64,000 nucleotides of DNA, taken from Melampsora larici-populina 98AG31 (taxonomy: Eukaryota > Basidiomycota > Pucciniomycetes > Pucciniales > Melampsoraceae). Position numbers and translations under genes: made by a program. Position 1 is the stretch's first letter; every line of letters begins with the position of its first letter. The notes beneath the pieces are model-generated. The model was given only the letters and a program-made list of their open reading frames with translations, was not told the DNA's origin and made no database searches. The stretch is from NCBI RefSeq assembly GCF_000204055.1, contig NW_006768808.1:269848-333847 (forward strand), in the 5' to 3' direction. Positions 1-12,047 of the stretch are shown in pieces.

Positions 1-130
1 AAAAAGGAAAGAAAAAAAAAAAAAAAAAAAGAACTGCCCCCGCTTTCTCCTCGCATAGCTGAGCTGGGACCTCTCTCAATAAGCGGGTAGAAAGAAAAGA
101 CATCGGACATGAGATGAGAAAATACAGATA

Positions 131-1388
131 TCAAAAGTCAAGATCCAGATTCTCATCATCCACATCACCATCCTCGTCATCAGTCATGGTATAGCCACAT
201 CGGTGATAAATTGGCTCTAATAGTTTGTCTACAAAAAGATCGTCAGCTACTCTTTCAATTGTTTTCACAGGATCGATAGTGACCGTCAACGCCTGAGTCC
301 TTCGCAGTTTGGTCTTCAAGCAACAAAACCCTAGCTCAATTGGATTCAGTTCGGGGCAATAAGCAGGTAGGTATCGCAGAAGGATACCTGCAGAGCAGGT
401 GTAGATTAGTCACTGATATTGGAGACAATCAAGCTATTCAAAGCTGAATAAGAAAAACAACGTACCTTTTTGTTGACAAAGAGCAGCAATTTGTCCTCCA
501 TGATGAATAGATGCGTTGTCCAGAACCAGGACACTGTTAGGGCCAGGGTAGCGATTCATTCGGGGTAGCTAATGAATTACTTTGGGAATCAGTAATGTCA
601 TCAAAAAGATCATCCAAAGAATCTACATACGTACAAGTTTGTATTTTAGGAAGGCTTCAAAGCGCTTTCGATTGACCGGACCGTCCAGCACAGAGAGAGC
701 CAGGAGGTCGTGGTAACCAATTGCTGGGAGGACAGAATACCTACCCCGATGGAGTCTTGGTACTTTGCGAGTCGTTCGAGCACCAAGTTTGGCTCGCTGA
801 CGGATGCGAAGGAGATCACGTCCACATATGGCACTCTCATCTGTCCAATAGTGAAGTGAAACAATCAGAGAGTGTCAAGTCATTGAGAAAGTGCGAGAAA
901 ATTGAGAACACAAAAAGCTCCTCACCGGTGAATACCAAAAAGTTGGCTGGAAAGCCCATCATTTTATCGATCCATTGATATTTTGCTACCAAGCTCTTTC
1001 GAACATTGCTTACTTGAGCTTTCTTCAAACTGATGAACAGACGATTTTGAAGTTCTAGATGAGTCGTACTGATTGAAGGCATTTTGCCATGCTCGTCATA
1101 GAGCTGTTCACGGATCTCGTCCAAGAACAAGGATGGTTGTTCTTGGACTAGAGTTTCCATGAACTGACGGTCCGCTCGATTCAGAAACCGCTTTCGACCG
1201 CGTTTCTCATACTCAGCAGGGTCCCGGATTACTGCTCGAGTGCGATGATAAAGCTGTGTCCATCGGCTGAATGAGCGTTTTGAGATAGCCCGTCGAAGGC
1301 GCTGGCGGATTGTGGAGCAAGATTCACCTTCTAGTCGCCAACGAACGGCAAGAACTTTGACATCTGCTGAATAACGTTGAAAGCCCAT
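131..1388 (-). CDS. Tc1/mariner-IS630-type DDE transposase, four exons, intact
   Basis: Cut-and-paste transposase acting in the nucleus on its own element ends. The N-terminus, starting MGFQRYSADVKVLAVRW, is a homeodomain-like helix-turn-helix DNA-binding region. The catalytic part follows: first aspartate in TDESAICGRD (completed across an intron), second in VLVLDNASIHHGG, and the acidic residue in PELNPIE, the family hallmark. Exons read on the minus strand are 1388-926, 840-635, 568-466 and 387-131; phases agree at each junction and no stop interrupts them. The start is the ATG at 1388. The C-terminus is acidic (DDEDGDVDDENLDLDF). Terminal inverted repeats were not identified; the left end may be at or before base 1, which is A-rich. 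An intact frame suggests a fairly recent insertion. Confidence 0.85.
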
Positions 1389-2087
1389 CGCAGGTGAGAC
1401 TGAGGAAGATCGGTGAGGGATTGCACATTACAGTGCTCATGAGCAGGCCGCGTCAGCTAGCTGATCTGAATGCATCAGTTGGTCTACAGCACTGGCTGCG
1501 GCAACTGCGGCAACTGGAAACTTTTTTTTCTCGGGCCAGGGGTGCCATTCATTTTAGAAAAAGTAATATCCCGTAATTGCCAATAAAAAATTGATATTGA
1601 TCACAAGGAGGAAAATTGACACCAAGGGATTTTTTGAGTTAGCACATTGGAGTTGGATGTACTTACTACTGACTTATCCCAGATTCTTTGTCTCTCTCGG
1701 GTTCTGATGGTTGAGCCTGAGGAATGAAAAATTACGACTTTTTCTGGCGGTCATAGAATTAAATCCTATTTTACTATTTACTAGGGTGAGGAGTCACTTT
1801 ATGAGTGCTTCGTTTATACCCTTTCAGATGCTTGATACGAAAGTACCATGGAATGGATTTCTTGGTTGTTATGAGATGAAGGGATTTGAATCCAAGTGAC
1901 TGATAGTCTGAGATGAGAAGTGAAAATTATGTAAATTGGTGATGCATTCTAGAATTTGCTAGACCATTCGATTCTTGGTTCATCAAACTTTAAACTCAAA
2001 CGCACTCAAGAATCCAACCACTTCGACTGCAACTCGGATTTCAAAACCAATTCCATTCCAAACCAACACTTCATCAACCTCAACAAC
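1389..2087. other. Intergenic: Tc1-like element flank and AHA1 upstream region
   Basis: No convincing coding region. The left part (to about 1600) probably belongs to the upstream and terminal part of the Tc1-like element, but I could not pair its ends. The right part is AT-rich and A/C-biased just before the AHA1 start, as expected of a fungal promoter and 5' UTR. Confidence 0.4.
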
Positions 2088-3836
2088 ATGTCTAACTTCA
2101 TCACTAATTACCATTGGAGGTAAACCAAGATTTCAACTTTTATAACATCAAAAACCTTACAATCACTAAACCCCTTCTTTATATTCTGATCCAAACCAAC
2201 AACAGAACTAAAGATCTTTCCAAATGGGCCAAAGATTGGGTAAACAAATCTTTTGAGAATTCTTTCATTTCTTGATCAATTCACTAATTTGAATGTGTTT
2301 TTGGTTTGCTCAATTTAGTTTGAAGAACAACTCGTTTCGGTATCTGATGTACCAGGTTTGAAAATCGATGCACCTATCACTGTTGAAGGTGATTGTGAAT
2401 TAGGAATGAGAAAAGCAAAGTAAGCTTCAAATAAATGACTAACACCAAACCAAAAACACACACTTACTGAATCTCTAACAATCTCTCGGTGGGGGGGTGG
2501 TTGATTTATCAAAAGGTTAATTACGATTTATGATCTTAGATTAACGGTTCGTTGGTCAAGTGAAGAAGAAACCAAAGGAACATTTACGATTCCAGAAGTT
2601 TCACACGATATGGAATTAAATGATTATATCTTTGAAAGTGTTTTAGATTCAGGTGGTAAGCTTGAAATCGAACAAAAAGCTAAAAAAGAATTATGTGATC
2701 GAATGAGAAATGTGTTTCAAGCGTTTCCAAAGGTAAATCCATCATTTCACTTCAATCTTGATAGATGATGATTTTAACGTTAACTTTCTTGGGATCATCT
2801 TATATAGGCAATGGTACAAGAGCATGGTGCCGATTTTTATAAACAAAACGGTGTCTCTCCTTCTGGTACTCCACTTCCTACAACCAACAATACTAGCTCA
2901 TCAGGACCAATCTTACAAACCAAATCCGCTCCAACGGCTGCACCTGTACCAAATGATGATCCATCCTTAAAATCAAAACAAGCTAAAACTATTAACACCA
3001 CTTCGATTCGACTCGATGGTCAATTTATGTCAAGTGCTTCAGATTTATTTGATGTTTTAACTAATGAATCTAAGATCCCAATGTGGAGTCGAAACCCTGC
3101 AAAAGTAAGAATCTTGATTTCTTTAGGTTTCCTTTGATCTTGAACCACTTTTTAAAGATTTGATTTGATTTGATTTGATTGATCATCTACTCTGTTTGTA
3201 TCAGATGAAACCAGAAGCAGGTGCAGAGATGTCATTGTTCGGTGGTAATATTACTGGAAAAGTCATTAGTGTTGATCAACCTAAAGAATTCATTACGACT
3301 TGGAGAGCTCCAACTTGGCCAGCTGGTAAACTTTAGCTTTCATTCTCAAAAATTATATACTTAATCATGATCAATTGAATTAATATCATTTGGGTTGGAT
3401 TTATTAGAACACTTTGGTCAACTTAAAACTACTCTTACTGAAGGTTCAGATTCAACTAAACTCGAATTATACCTCACAGGCGTACCTGTAGGAACAGAAG
3501 AAGAAACTGAAAGAAATTTAGATATCTGTAAGTTTTGATCATTCAAAGTTCTCTGCATACAATCAAACTTCCATCCTTTTCAATCACTAACCTTTTGGAA
3601 TCATTTATCTTACAGTTTACCTACGTTCATTAAAACAAATTGGGTCAGCTCTTTCTTTTAATTCTCGTCATAGACGTTCTCCTTCTCCACCTGATTTTCC
3701 TACACCAGTTGTGAAACCTCCACTTTGGTCTTTGATTCTTACTTCGGCTATACCTATTACGATCTCACTTGGTATGATTTTTGGATTATTTGCCGCTATT
3801 TGGCTTGGTCCAACTGGTGATCCATGGAGAAAATAA
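2088..3836 (+). CDS. AHA1: AHA1-type activator of Hsp90 ATPase with C-terminal transmembrane segment
   Basis: Co-chaperone that binds Hsp90 and stimulates its ATPase. Eight exons (2088-2119, 2206-2239, 2319-2419, 2516-2732, 2808-3104, 3205-3325, 3408-3527, 3616-3836) join in phase to 380 residues. The N-terminal Aha1 domain (about 1-140) has NYHW and WAKDWFEEQL. A low-complexity Ser/Thr/Pro linker follows, then the AHSA1/START-like domain (about 190-320; SIRLDGQF, MWSRNPAK, GGNITGKV, ITTWRAPTWP). The family normally ends shortly after the START-like domain. Here a Pro/Arg linker leads to a strongly hydrophobic stretch at about 344-371 (LWSLILTSAIPITISLGMIF onward) and a short tail ending GDPWRK. 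That looks like a tail anchor and would place the protein on a membrane with its co-chaperone domains in the cytosol. Membrane insertion is inferred. Confidence 0.88.
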
Positions 3837-4508
3837 TGAGACCAAAAATTGCTTGCTAAAAGAAGATATATATTCTCTAATCTTTTTCTCATTTTTTTTT
3901 CTTGTTCTCGTCCTTTCTTTTTCCTTTTTTTGAATGTATCTTGAAAAACAAAACACATCTCTTGTATGGTTCTAACTTATCTTCTTTTTTTTCTTTCTTG
4001 CACTCGTTTTTTTTTCTTGTTCGATTTCATAGGTTGGGTACAATCCTTTGAATCTCTATTGAAGATCTTACTTTGAATCTCAAAGCAACCAGATTCAAAA
4101 GAGAAGAATCGGAAAGCGAAAAGGAAGTACAAACAAGTGAAGCACTGGTGTAAAAAAATCGGGAAAATGAATACCTTCATAGATCATCTTGATCTCTTGT
4201 TTTAGACTTTGTTATTTTGAGTGTGAGATCCCGAAAGTAGAAATATAAAATCATTAACATTGTACTCACTTGCCCATCTGCAAAAGTAAACCAAATAAGA
4301 GACAAAGCTTATGTTTAAGGTTGTTTTCAGTTTATTGATTGGCACAAAAAGGAATATCGTACAACTAATTGTATGGAACAAGAAGAATTTCACAATCAAA
4401 TCATCAAATCGATATTATAAAAATTGAGAGAGTTGAAGAAAAGAATACATCCACTTCCATCTAAATCACAAAACCAGAAATGAGAGCAAGAGAGAGAGAG
4501 AGAGGGAG
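3837..4508. other. Convergent intergenic region (AHA1 / J-protein 3' ends)
   Basis: Both neighbouring genes end here, so it holds their 3' UTRs and terminators. It is T-rich on the AHA1 side, and a (GA)n microsatellite lies at about 4488-4508 beside the stop codon of the J protein. No supported gene. Confidence 0.5.
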
Positions 4509-5589
4509 TTAAGATTTAGAAGTTTTAGGTTTCTTTCTTGGATTTGAAGTTTTCTTCGAAGTAGAAGAAGTAGTTTGATCTGAAGATTTTTTTGTATTTT
4601 TACGAGCAAGAATTTCAGCTTGTAATTTCAAAAACTCATCTTCATCTGGTAATTTAATTTCATCTTGATTCTCTTCTTCTTCTTCAATGATTTCTTTACG
4701 TTTTGATTTCTTACGTTTCGATTGGGATTCTATATCATCTTGTTTAGCCTTAGATTCTAATTTTTGAATCATTTGTTCGTGTCTGTTTTTACTATTAGAT
4801 AAGATTAAAGCTTTCAAAGTGTCTTCTGATGAATCTTGACCACCTAATAATTTGGAATTTAAACCTAATTCTTTAGAAAGCAGTTCGGCTTCTTTTGATT
4901 CTCGTTCGGCCAAAGTTTTTCGTTTTTGAGCTGATTTCTTATCGGTTTTAGTTTTCGTCCATTGTTTGAGTTTAGGTAATTCTTGAGAATTAATCAAGTT
5001 GTCGATTAGCTTGATGATTCGTTTTTCATCTGATTGACTTGAACATAATGTATTGTTTAAGATTTGTTCAAAATCGCCTTCAAACGTTCTATAATGTTCT
5101 TTAATATCATGGATTTCTTCTTCTGATCCTATAAAGTTGAAATCAAATCATCTTCACTCAGTTCTCTTGTGTAGATGAATTCTAGTTTTAAATGAAAGAC
5201 AAAAAAAACAAGAGAGTTAACTTACCTTGATAAGATTTCGTAAATTCTTCAATCGATTTACTATTCACTTCTCCCTTCCAAAGTTCTTTAAAATAATCAT
5301 TCCAATTCACTTGATCATCTAAAGAATTTAAATTGATTTGTCCACTAGAATCATACAAGGTTCGTTTGTTTGAATCATTTAAAATTTGATATGCTAAACC
5401 AATCTTTTGAAAGGTTTCATTTGATTTGGATTTTTCTATGTCTGTTGCTTTAGGTGAAAGTTTATCGGGATGATACCTTAAGGCTAGTTTTTTGTATGAT
5501 GTTCTTATTTCGGATTGAGTGGCTGATTTCTCTAGGTTTAAGATTTCGTATAAGTTTAGATCTTCGCTGTCGAATGGTAATTCACTCAT
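4509..5589 (-). CDS. DNAJC9-type J-domain protein
   Basis: J proteins stimulate Hsp70 ATPase; animal DNAJC9 is also a nuclear histone chaperone. Two exons (5589-5226, 5128-4509) give 327 residues, starting at the ATG at 5589. The J domain covers about residues 12-85: NLYEILNLEKSATQSEIRTS, YKKLALRYHPDKLS with the essential HPD, and FQKIGLAYQILNDSNKRTLYD. The joined second exon gives YQGSEEEIHDIKEHYRTFEG, a segment characteristic of the DNAJC9 family, followed by a helical part and a Lys/Glu-rich C-terminus (KRKKSKRK, IIEEEEENQDE) that resembles a nuclear basic/acidic tail. The DNAJC9 assignment rests on the region after the J domain and is moderately sure; the J domain is certain. Confidence 0.85.
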
Positions 5590-6320
5590 GATAGTATGAT
5601 AGTATGATGATGAGATAGTTTGATAAAAGTGATGGAGTTGATAAGGAATTGAGATTGGTTTGTTGACTGTTGACCGTTGACCGTTGACTGTTGAGGTTCA
5701 CTCTCCGATTTCAATTCGATTTGGTCTTCCGGTACACGCGTCCGTCGCAGCGGAAGACGCGATATAAGAATACATTACGACACGTGATATCCTTCTATGT
5801 GATGCATCTCCGCATTTCTTCAATTCAGCTCACGTGACTCTAATGAGTATGCTCAGAGCTGCTCACTGCTCAGACTCCAGAGTATTCAAAGATGATGGCT
5901 TAAAGAAATACTGGCTCAGAACAAATTTATCAGGGTGGATGGAGATTCATCAATGAAATTGTTTCTCATTGGTCAAAGTTTCTTCTTCCAGATAAGACAC
6001 ACATAGTCATGCAGAGATATATTCTCAGTCTCAACTAGAGCTTTAACAAGGTATTGAAAATATTGAGGATATTAGTCTTCTAGAATTACATAAGCTGTAC
6101 CAGAAGTGGACTGGTGACCGAGGCATAGAGAAGGTCCTGGGAATATGCAGGGCAGACATAGAACAAGTTTTTGAATTTGAGTCCAAATCAACAGATGGTG
6201 GCCATTTTGCTAGGGTGTGTATTCAAAACAAGGCCTATTGGAAGAAAGGTGACTGGTATTCTAAATGAAGAATAGGGGATAGAAGTAAAAAAGTCCAACA
6301 TTCACAAAATAAGATTTCCA
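5590..6320. other. J-protein upstream region and degenerate sequence
   Basis: 5655-5695 carries four close copies of GTTGAC(C/T) (TGTTGACTGTTGACCGTTGA onward) just upstream of the J-protein start, which could be a regulator cluster or a small tandem repeat. CACGTG-like words occur near 5780 and 5831. From about 5900 on the sequence looks like decayed coding DNA with stops. Confidence 0.35.
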
Positions 6321-6322
6321 GC

Positions 6323-6763
6323 TTGATTTCTGAAGAAGCCAGGCTTCATATGTCAGAAGGAAGAGCAATGTGCGAAAATATCAACACATTTTGTTTACAA
6401 TTTATGGACCACTTGCAGGTATCTATGGCAGTTGGTGTTGATTCTGATGAAGAGAAGTTGGTTCTGGAGAGACAGATAAAGAATATGTTACTCATCTGGA
6501 GCATTGCCCAGTATAAAGTTGCTCTGGCACTTTTTGGTGCTTTGACTCTGAGACTGTTTTACAAAGAGAAAACAACTCCAGATAGACTGGAGATTGTACT
6601 GGAGGCTGGCTGTATATTCCTTCAAAAAATATTTAACCAATGGAAGGACAAAGAACTCAAGGAAGCACCCCAACAGACAAGACATATGAATCATGATTGG
6701 AGGGTCCCAATTAGTGAATTGTTATACTTGAAGTTAGTCATCAAAAAGAGTCATACCAGCTAG
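6323..6763 (+). pseudogene. Possible remnant of a rust lineage-specific protein family
   Basis: An open stretch of 146 codons without a credible start (its first codon is TTG). It encodes a helical, moderately acidic segment (MCENINTFCLQFMDHLQVSM, LFGALTLRLFYKEKTTPDRL). I do not recognise a domain. The upstream bases also read as broken coding sequence in several frames, so I infer a decayed family member rather than a working gene. It could be a spliced exon of an unrecognised gene. Confidence 0.25.
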
Positions 6764-7829
6764 ACTTGTTGGCAAGCTTTTAGAAAGGATGAGACAGTGT
6801 ATAGAGGAGATAAGAGTGGCAAAGGAGTGACTCTCACACTTCCCTGAACAACTAAAGCCTTGGCCAAACATGTCTTTGCAATTGGTTCCCACCAAGACCT
6901 TGATGAAATATACTAAGAAAAATTACCTCCATTGCCCTGTTAGTAGCTCTTAAAATCATGGAGATTGGAATGCAGATTGAATAATCTTTTTTTTCATTCT
7001 TGGAATGACTCATCATGAGTCACATGAAAGAGCCCCATTGCAAAAGGCACACATCACTGCTGAGTTTATTGAAAATGTGTCCCTTTGGAATTTTTCTACT
7101 TGTTCTTTTCTGAAATGATTCAGATAGGTTTGGAATTCACAATGAGATTGGCTTTAGTACATACTTCTAAGATTCATGGTAGAAGTCTAGTAGGCTTACA
7201 TGGTTTTGTGATTTATACATCTTGAAATTTATCTATGTCCCTTCATCTTTCAACATAGCCCATTGAGCCCTCTTGCAAATGCCAAGAAGCATTTGAGAGC
7301 ATTGGTCTTTTGATCTGCCAGAAGCACAGGTGGGCTTGGGAAAACTCAAGAAAGGGAGAAACAAAAGATCAAAAATGGCACTGATAAATTCTCACATCTT
7401 GCAAACCCATATTGTGACTTGACACCGATCAAGCGGGTATAGCCACTGTATGAAAGCGGTGGTTCATTTATTCTAAGCATCAAATGAAAGTGTTTACCAA
7501 AAGCCAAGTAATCAGGTTTACGCTTGCAGACACTTTTGAGATGGATAGGGTGATGAGTGATCGCTGTGTATCGATGAATTGAGAAACACGGTGGTGCTTG
7601 TGTCAAGACCTGCGTCATGATTTGTCTTTGGCGGTGATCGATCAGAAGCGTCTTGGGGACTTTACACCTGCATCAATGGTTGGGGTTTGGAGTTTACTAC
7701 ATAAATTCAGTTTGAGTTGTGAATTTCTTCCAACCAAGAAAATCATACCCAAGTCGTTGTATGTATTCATTCTCACCATCAGTTATCTCTCCAAATTGAA
7801 AGGAACGATCATCATAACAGACTCTCAAG
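6764..7829. other. Intergenic; upstream part of the first GH5 copy
   Basis: No supported gene. An antisense open stretch at 7346-7618 has no recognisable domain. The last ~180 bases before the GH5 start resemble the sequence before the second GH5 copy (for example GCATCAATGGTTGG near 7672 and GCATCACTGGTTGG near 11901), so the duplicated unit includes the promoter. Confidence 0.4.
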
Positions 7830-10565
7830 ATGTCATTCTTCAAGAAAGCTGCTGAGAAACTCAAAGACGCTCAATCTGAAGCGGTGGACAAATTTAATCA
7901 ACTCAAAATATCTCATTCATCAAATAACGATTCATGTTCTTCAAATGGACCACCACCTATTCCACCCAGACCTACTCATCGTCGTGATCCCAATACGACT
8001 GGTGCAAAAAACAATCAAGGAAAATTTATCATTAGGAACCCAAACACTGGTAATTTGGAAGTCGAAGGTACAGGAGAGGTGATCAAATTTGCAAGCTTGT
8101 GTGCTCCAGAAGTAAGTTGATTACCTTGCTATATTTTGAAGAATTTCAAACTGAGAGATGTTTGACGATTTACATAGTTGTTCGATAACGAAGGATTCGA
8201 GAAAGAGGATACCATGCGTACAATCTCACAGTTCGGGATTTGGCCAGTGACTAGAACCTATACTCTGAAAGTCAAGTCTTGTAGGATCAATCGCGGTCAC
8301 ATTAACGGATGGGATTGTGAACGAGTGAGAGATTATCAGTTCAAATCATTCACCCAAAAGTCATTCAGCCGAAGATTATAAACATACCGATTCCTGCATG
8401 TTCGATTTGAACAGAATGATTTCATGTACGATGAAGATATGTTCAAGTCTATTGACTATACGATCGCAATGGCCGCCAAATGTATATCAAAACTTTTCAC
8501 TCGTCTAGTAATACAATATCAGACAAGTCTAATCGACTTTGATTTCAGATAACGTTCGATTGATCATTCCGATCATCAATCAAGACTTTGGATCAGAAGA
8601 AACCAATTGGGTTGGAAACTTTAGTGATCTGATTAGACATCGACATGGTTTAAAAGATTGGCATGAAGCTCAACAAATGAATTGGTGGGAACATCCAGAT
8701 TGTATTGATTCGTACGTCTTGATTTTTGTCTCCTCTACTCATCTTTCTGAATCTAATTTACTAATGTTCAATTTTATCACAGCATGAAAAAGATCGTTAC
8801 GTTTCTTTTGAATGTGAGTCATCTTGGATATTGACCGCTGCTTAGAGGGGATACGCGATTGAAATGGGTGTAACTGAGACTTCTGATCTCTTCAGAGGGT
8901 CAATCATGTCACCGGAGTCCGAATAGGTGATGATCCTACAATTCTGGCTTTTGAGGTCAGTTATGAAATTATCTCTTCACAACACTTGAGGCTCTATCAC
9001 TTACCTTTCTGGGATACCTTACAAACAGACCGGAAACGAGATGAATTGCGGTGGACTGAGACCCGCTCCTGCCGCCTGGACATTAGAAATCGCAGCACTG
9101 TTGAGTTCCTGAATCATTCATAACATTCCTTGTCAAATTGCGATAGTTATCGTGCTGAAAGTTTGACATTATTCCTGACGACTCTTTAGCATCAAGAGTC
9201 TGGCACCCAGAACATTAATTATGGATGGATCATTTGCAAGGACTGATGCCATTCAATATAGTTATGAGAAAAAGGTCTTAGAGAGTGATTTGGTAGATAT
9301 CATCAGTTGGCATTATTATGGTACGTTCATTCATCCTTTGATCTGCTTTCTCATTTTATTTCTTTCTTGTTGTAATCTTTTATCAAACTCGTACGATACT
9401 CACCCATATCAATACTTGTTAAATTTAGGCTACGGCGAAAAACGTAGAGTACGAGATGATGTCGAAGCAGCACGTAACCACAAAAAAGCGTTCGTGAAGC
9501 TGTTCTTTATATCTCCTTCTAACCATATTATCTTCCCCTGGGTCTCCGAAGTTGAGATTCTCGGTCTAATTATTTAGGTTTATTTGTGGAGAATATGGAT
9601 TCTTTGCACATGGACATGAGTTTGAAAACTTTCTGAAGCATTGCTCTGACCATGGTGGTAAGTCGGCTCGTCTACTTACAAACCCAATATATATATATAT
9701 ATATGAAGCCAAACAAAACATCAGACTGATCTGAAACATCCTACATAAACATTTTCCTCTTTGTGTTTTAGTCGCCGGTACCTTAGCATGGTCTTTAAGA
9801 CCGCACTCTGCCAAAGGAGGCTTCAAAACACACGGCGAAGGTAATGGGATTTGGTCCTACCATGCTCCAGGTTGGAAGCCTTATCAAAATGGCCAGGACG
9901 ATCCAGAATGGGATCATCGAGAAAAAGATGGTAAGAGGACTAATCTTCAAAACCCTGCCTTCAACCACTCTTCGGGAAAATCGAAGAACCAGGAATTGAA
10001 ACCGATTGTTTCATACATTTCATCATCTTGTATCTTTAGTCATTGGAGCCATCAGGAAGGCTGCCTTCAAACTGACTGGTGATAAGCCACCTAAAATTGA
10101 ATTGGATGCACCTTACGTCTTTCTGGTTGATGAAGGACAAAGCTTTAGTTGGAGAGGAACTGCTTGGGCTGATCATTATGAAGTTTGGTGCAATGTACGT
10201 CCTTTGGGTTTAGGAGACCATTGTATGATGTTTTTATCATCTTATAATTGATCTTTATTAAATTTATAGACAAGTGGTGGGGCAGAAGATGGATGGACGT
10301 TGTGCCAAGGTGGTGTGACTGAGTTGAGTGTCTTTGTTCTTTTCTTGATTCTGGAATGGTGTTTGAGACGAAATTGAGAAAACTGAAACCTCTCCACAAC
10401 CATTTCAGTAATGTTAAGGAAGGTAGATTAAAGTATCCTTCTCAAGTTATCTATGACCAGATTGGAATGCAAGGAGCTCAGATCTCTCTAAGGATGAGAG
10501 GGATGACTAGCGAAAAACAACCTGGACCATTCTCGTTTGTCTACCGATTTGTACTTATCATCTGA
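7830..10565 (+). CDS. Glycoside hydrolase family 5 (beta-mannanase-like), tandem copy 1
   Basis: Predicted endo-beta-glycanase of clan GH-A, closest in motif style to GH5 mannanases. Fourteen exons: 7830-8111, 8178-8324, 8415-8481, 8549-8711, 8783-8813, 8896-8955, 9029-9099, 9190-9320, 9429-9498, 9578-9657, 9772-9930, 10040-10194, 10270-10322, 10409-10565 (541 residues). NVRLIIPIINQD is barrel strand 3. The acid/base glutamate is in FETGNEMN, SWHYYG follows, and the nucleophile glutamate is in ICGEYGFF. A beta-rich C-terminal part follows the barrel. There is no signal peptide: the N-terminus is a charged helix (MSFFKKAAEKLKDAQSEAVD) followed by a Pro-rich segment, so conventional secretion is not predicted. 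Introns after exons 7 and 13 use GTTGAG donors. Intron 9 keeps frame only with a GC donor at 9499. Confidence 0.8.
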
Positions 10566-12047
10566 CAAGTTACATATCATTCATCACTGATCCTTCACTT
10601 TTCTTTCTTTCTGTAGAAATGTGATCAATATATAGACAATAGTTTGCTTTGGTTTTGAATTTCAATTTACTTGTTTAATCTATTTAACACTCAATATTAA
10701 CCTTTGATACCTTTGAGAATGAGATTGTATCTGATGATGATGATCTTGAGGACATTTTTGTACATTTCAAATCAGGGTCAAGATAGCTTTGATTTTTCCA
10801 AGTTTTTGAAAAAAAATCTTCATCAAACCGTTGAGAAAGGATTGGCATGGATATTTCTTATTGATAAATATCATATATCAAGGTTTTGATTTGATGACCC
10901 ATCAGAGAACATCTCAGGGTTGTTCAAGCCTTGTTTTCTCATCCTTGAACCTTTGCCAGATGAGATCAGGCAAGGCTGTCAGGAATGAGATCACATCAGT
11001 GCTAAACTTACAATAGTGATAGTAGTAGTACAGCCTGAGGCGGGGTTTATATAGGTTTATATGTTGTCTTTTCCGCGCCTTCCTTATCTTCCATAAGGTT
11101 TCCCTTCCTCCTCCCCCTATCTTCTAGCTCTTTCTGTTTTTTCCTTGCGGTCTAGATAGGGTTTCCCTTTCTCCTCTACCCATCTCTTAGTTCCTTTCTG
11201 ATTTCTCTCTGTGGTCTAGACCGCTATCCCAGTAAACACTTATTGGAACGGCTGGAAATGTTTCTTTATGCAGTTTTTTGCCGCCGAAGGGCTCTGCATG
11301 CCTCAGCAATTTCAACGCAGCCGGTCGACCACCAAGATTTTTTTGCAAAGTTTTCAACTAACACCCAGCAGCCAATGTATCGGTGGTTCTTCGATAAAAA
11401 TAATATAAGTATTAAAGACGATAAGAGCCAGCTTCCACTTTGTAATCTTGTGGCTTGTTGGATTCTTTTTATCAAACCATTGCAGGTAGAAAAAGTAGAT
11501 ATTTCGTCTAGCTTCATCCCCCATTTTTCGCCTCAAGAGACGTTACAATTCTTTGAGATTCGCAGCTCGGCTGACGGACGAGGTCCGGTAACGTGTGTTC
11601 AAATTATCAAATTGTGTAACATCCCGGCTCAAATATAACTTCAGACACGCATTACCAATCGGAGGAGGGACTTGGTCAAGACAAGTTAAAAATGGACTTC
11701 AAATATGTTATTCAGGATGGGTTTGAGTTTTTGGTTTCTCTCTGCGCAATCATTGAAACGTGACAATGACAGATCCCTTGCAAAAAGACTTTCTTCGTAC
11801 AAACAAGATCCTTTGAACCTGAGTCATTATCAAGGTACGACGTAATTCATCCTCGATAACGAGTCTTACATTGTAGAAGAATCTTTGGGCTTCACATCTG
11901 CATCACTGGTTGGATTCGAGTATAGCGATTGAGGGGTCAATCTCCTGATCTTTCAAACAAAAAACAATTATACCCAAGTCGAGTTCATTCTCATAATCAA
12001 TAATCACTCTATATCACAGGAGTCAATCATAATAAGGGACTCTCAAG
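10566..12047. other. Spacer between GH5 copies, with LTR-like sequence
   Basis: No supported gene. About 10890-11250 resembles a fungal LTR: a TATA-like segment (TTTATATAGG), pyrimidine-rich blocks repeated twice (GGTTTCCCTT..., GGGTTTCCCTTTC...), and an end at CAGTAAACACTTATTGGAAC. No matching second LTR or coding part was seen, so a solo LTR is only a suggestion. Bases from about 11880 match the upstream region of GH5 copy 1. Confidence 0.3.

Noticed and set aside
7346..7618. 90-codon antisense frame upstream of GH5 copy 1
   Set aside because: No counterpart upstream of copy 2 and no domain.
10704..11638. Short plus-strand frames between the GH5 copies
   Set aside because: Frames lack domains, overlap LTR-like sequence and have no supporting splice structure.
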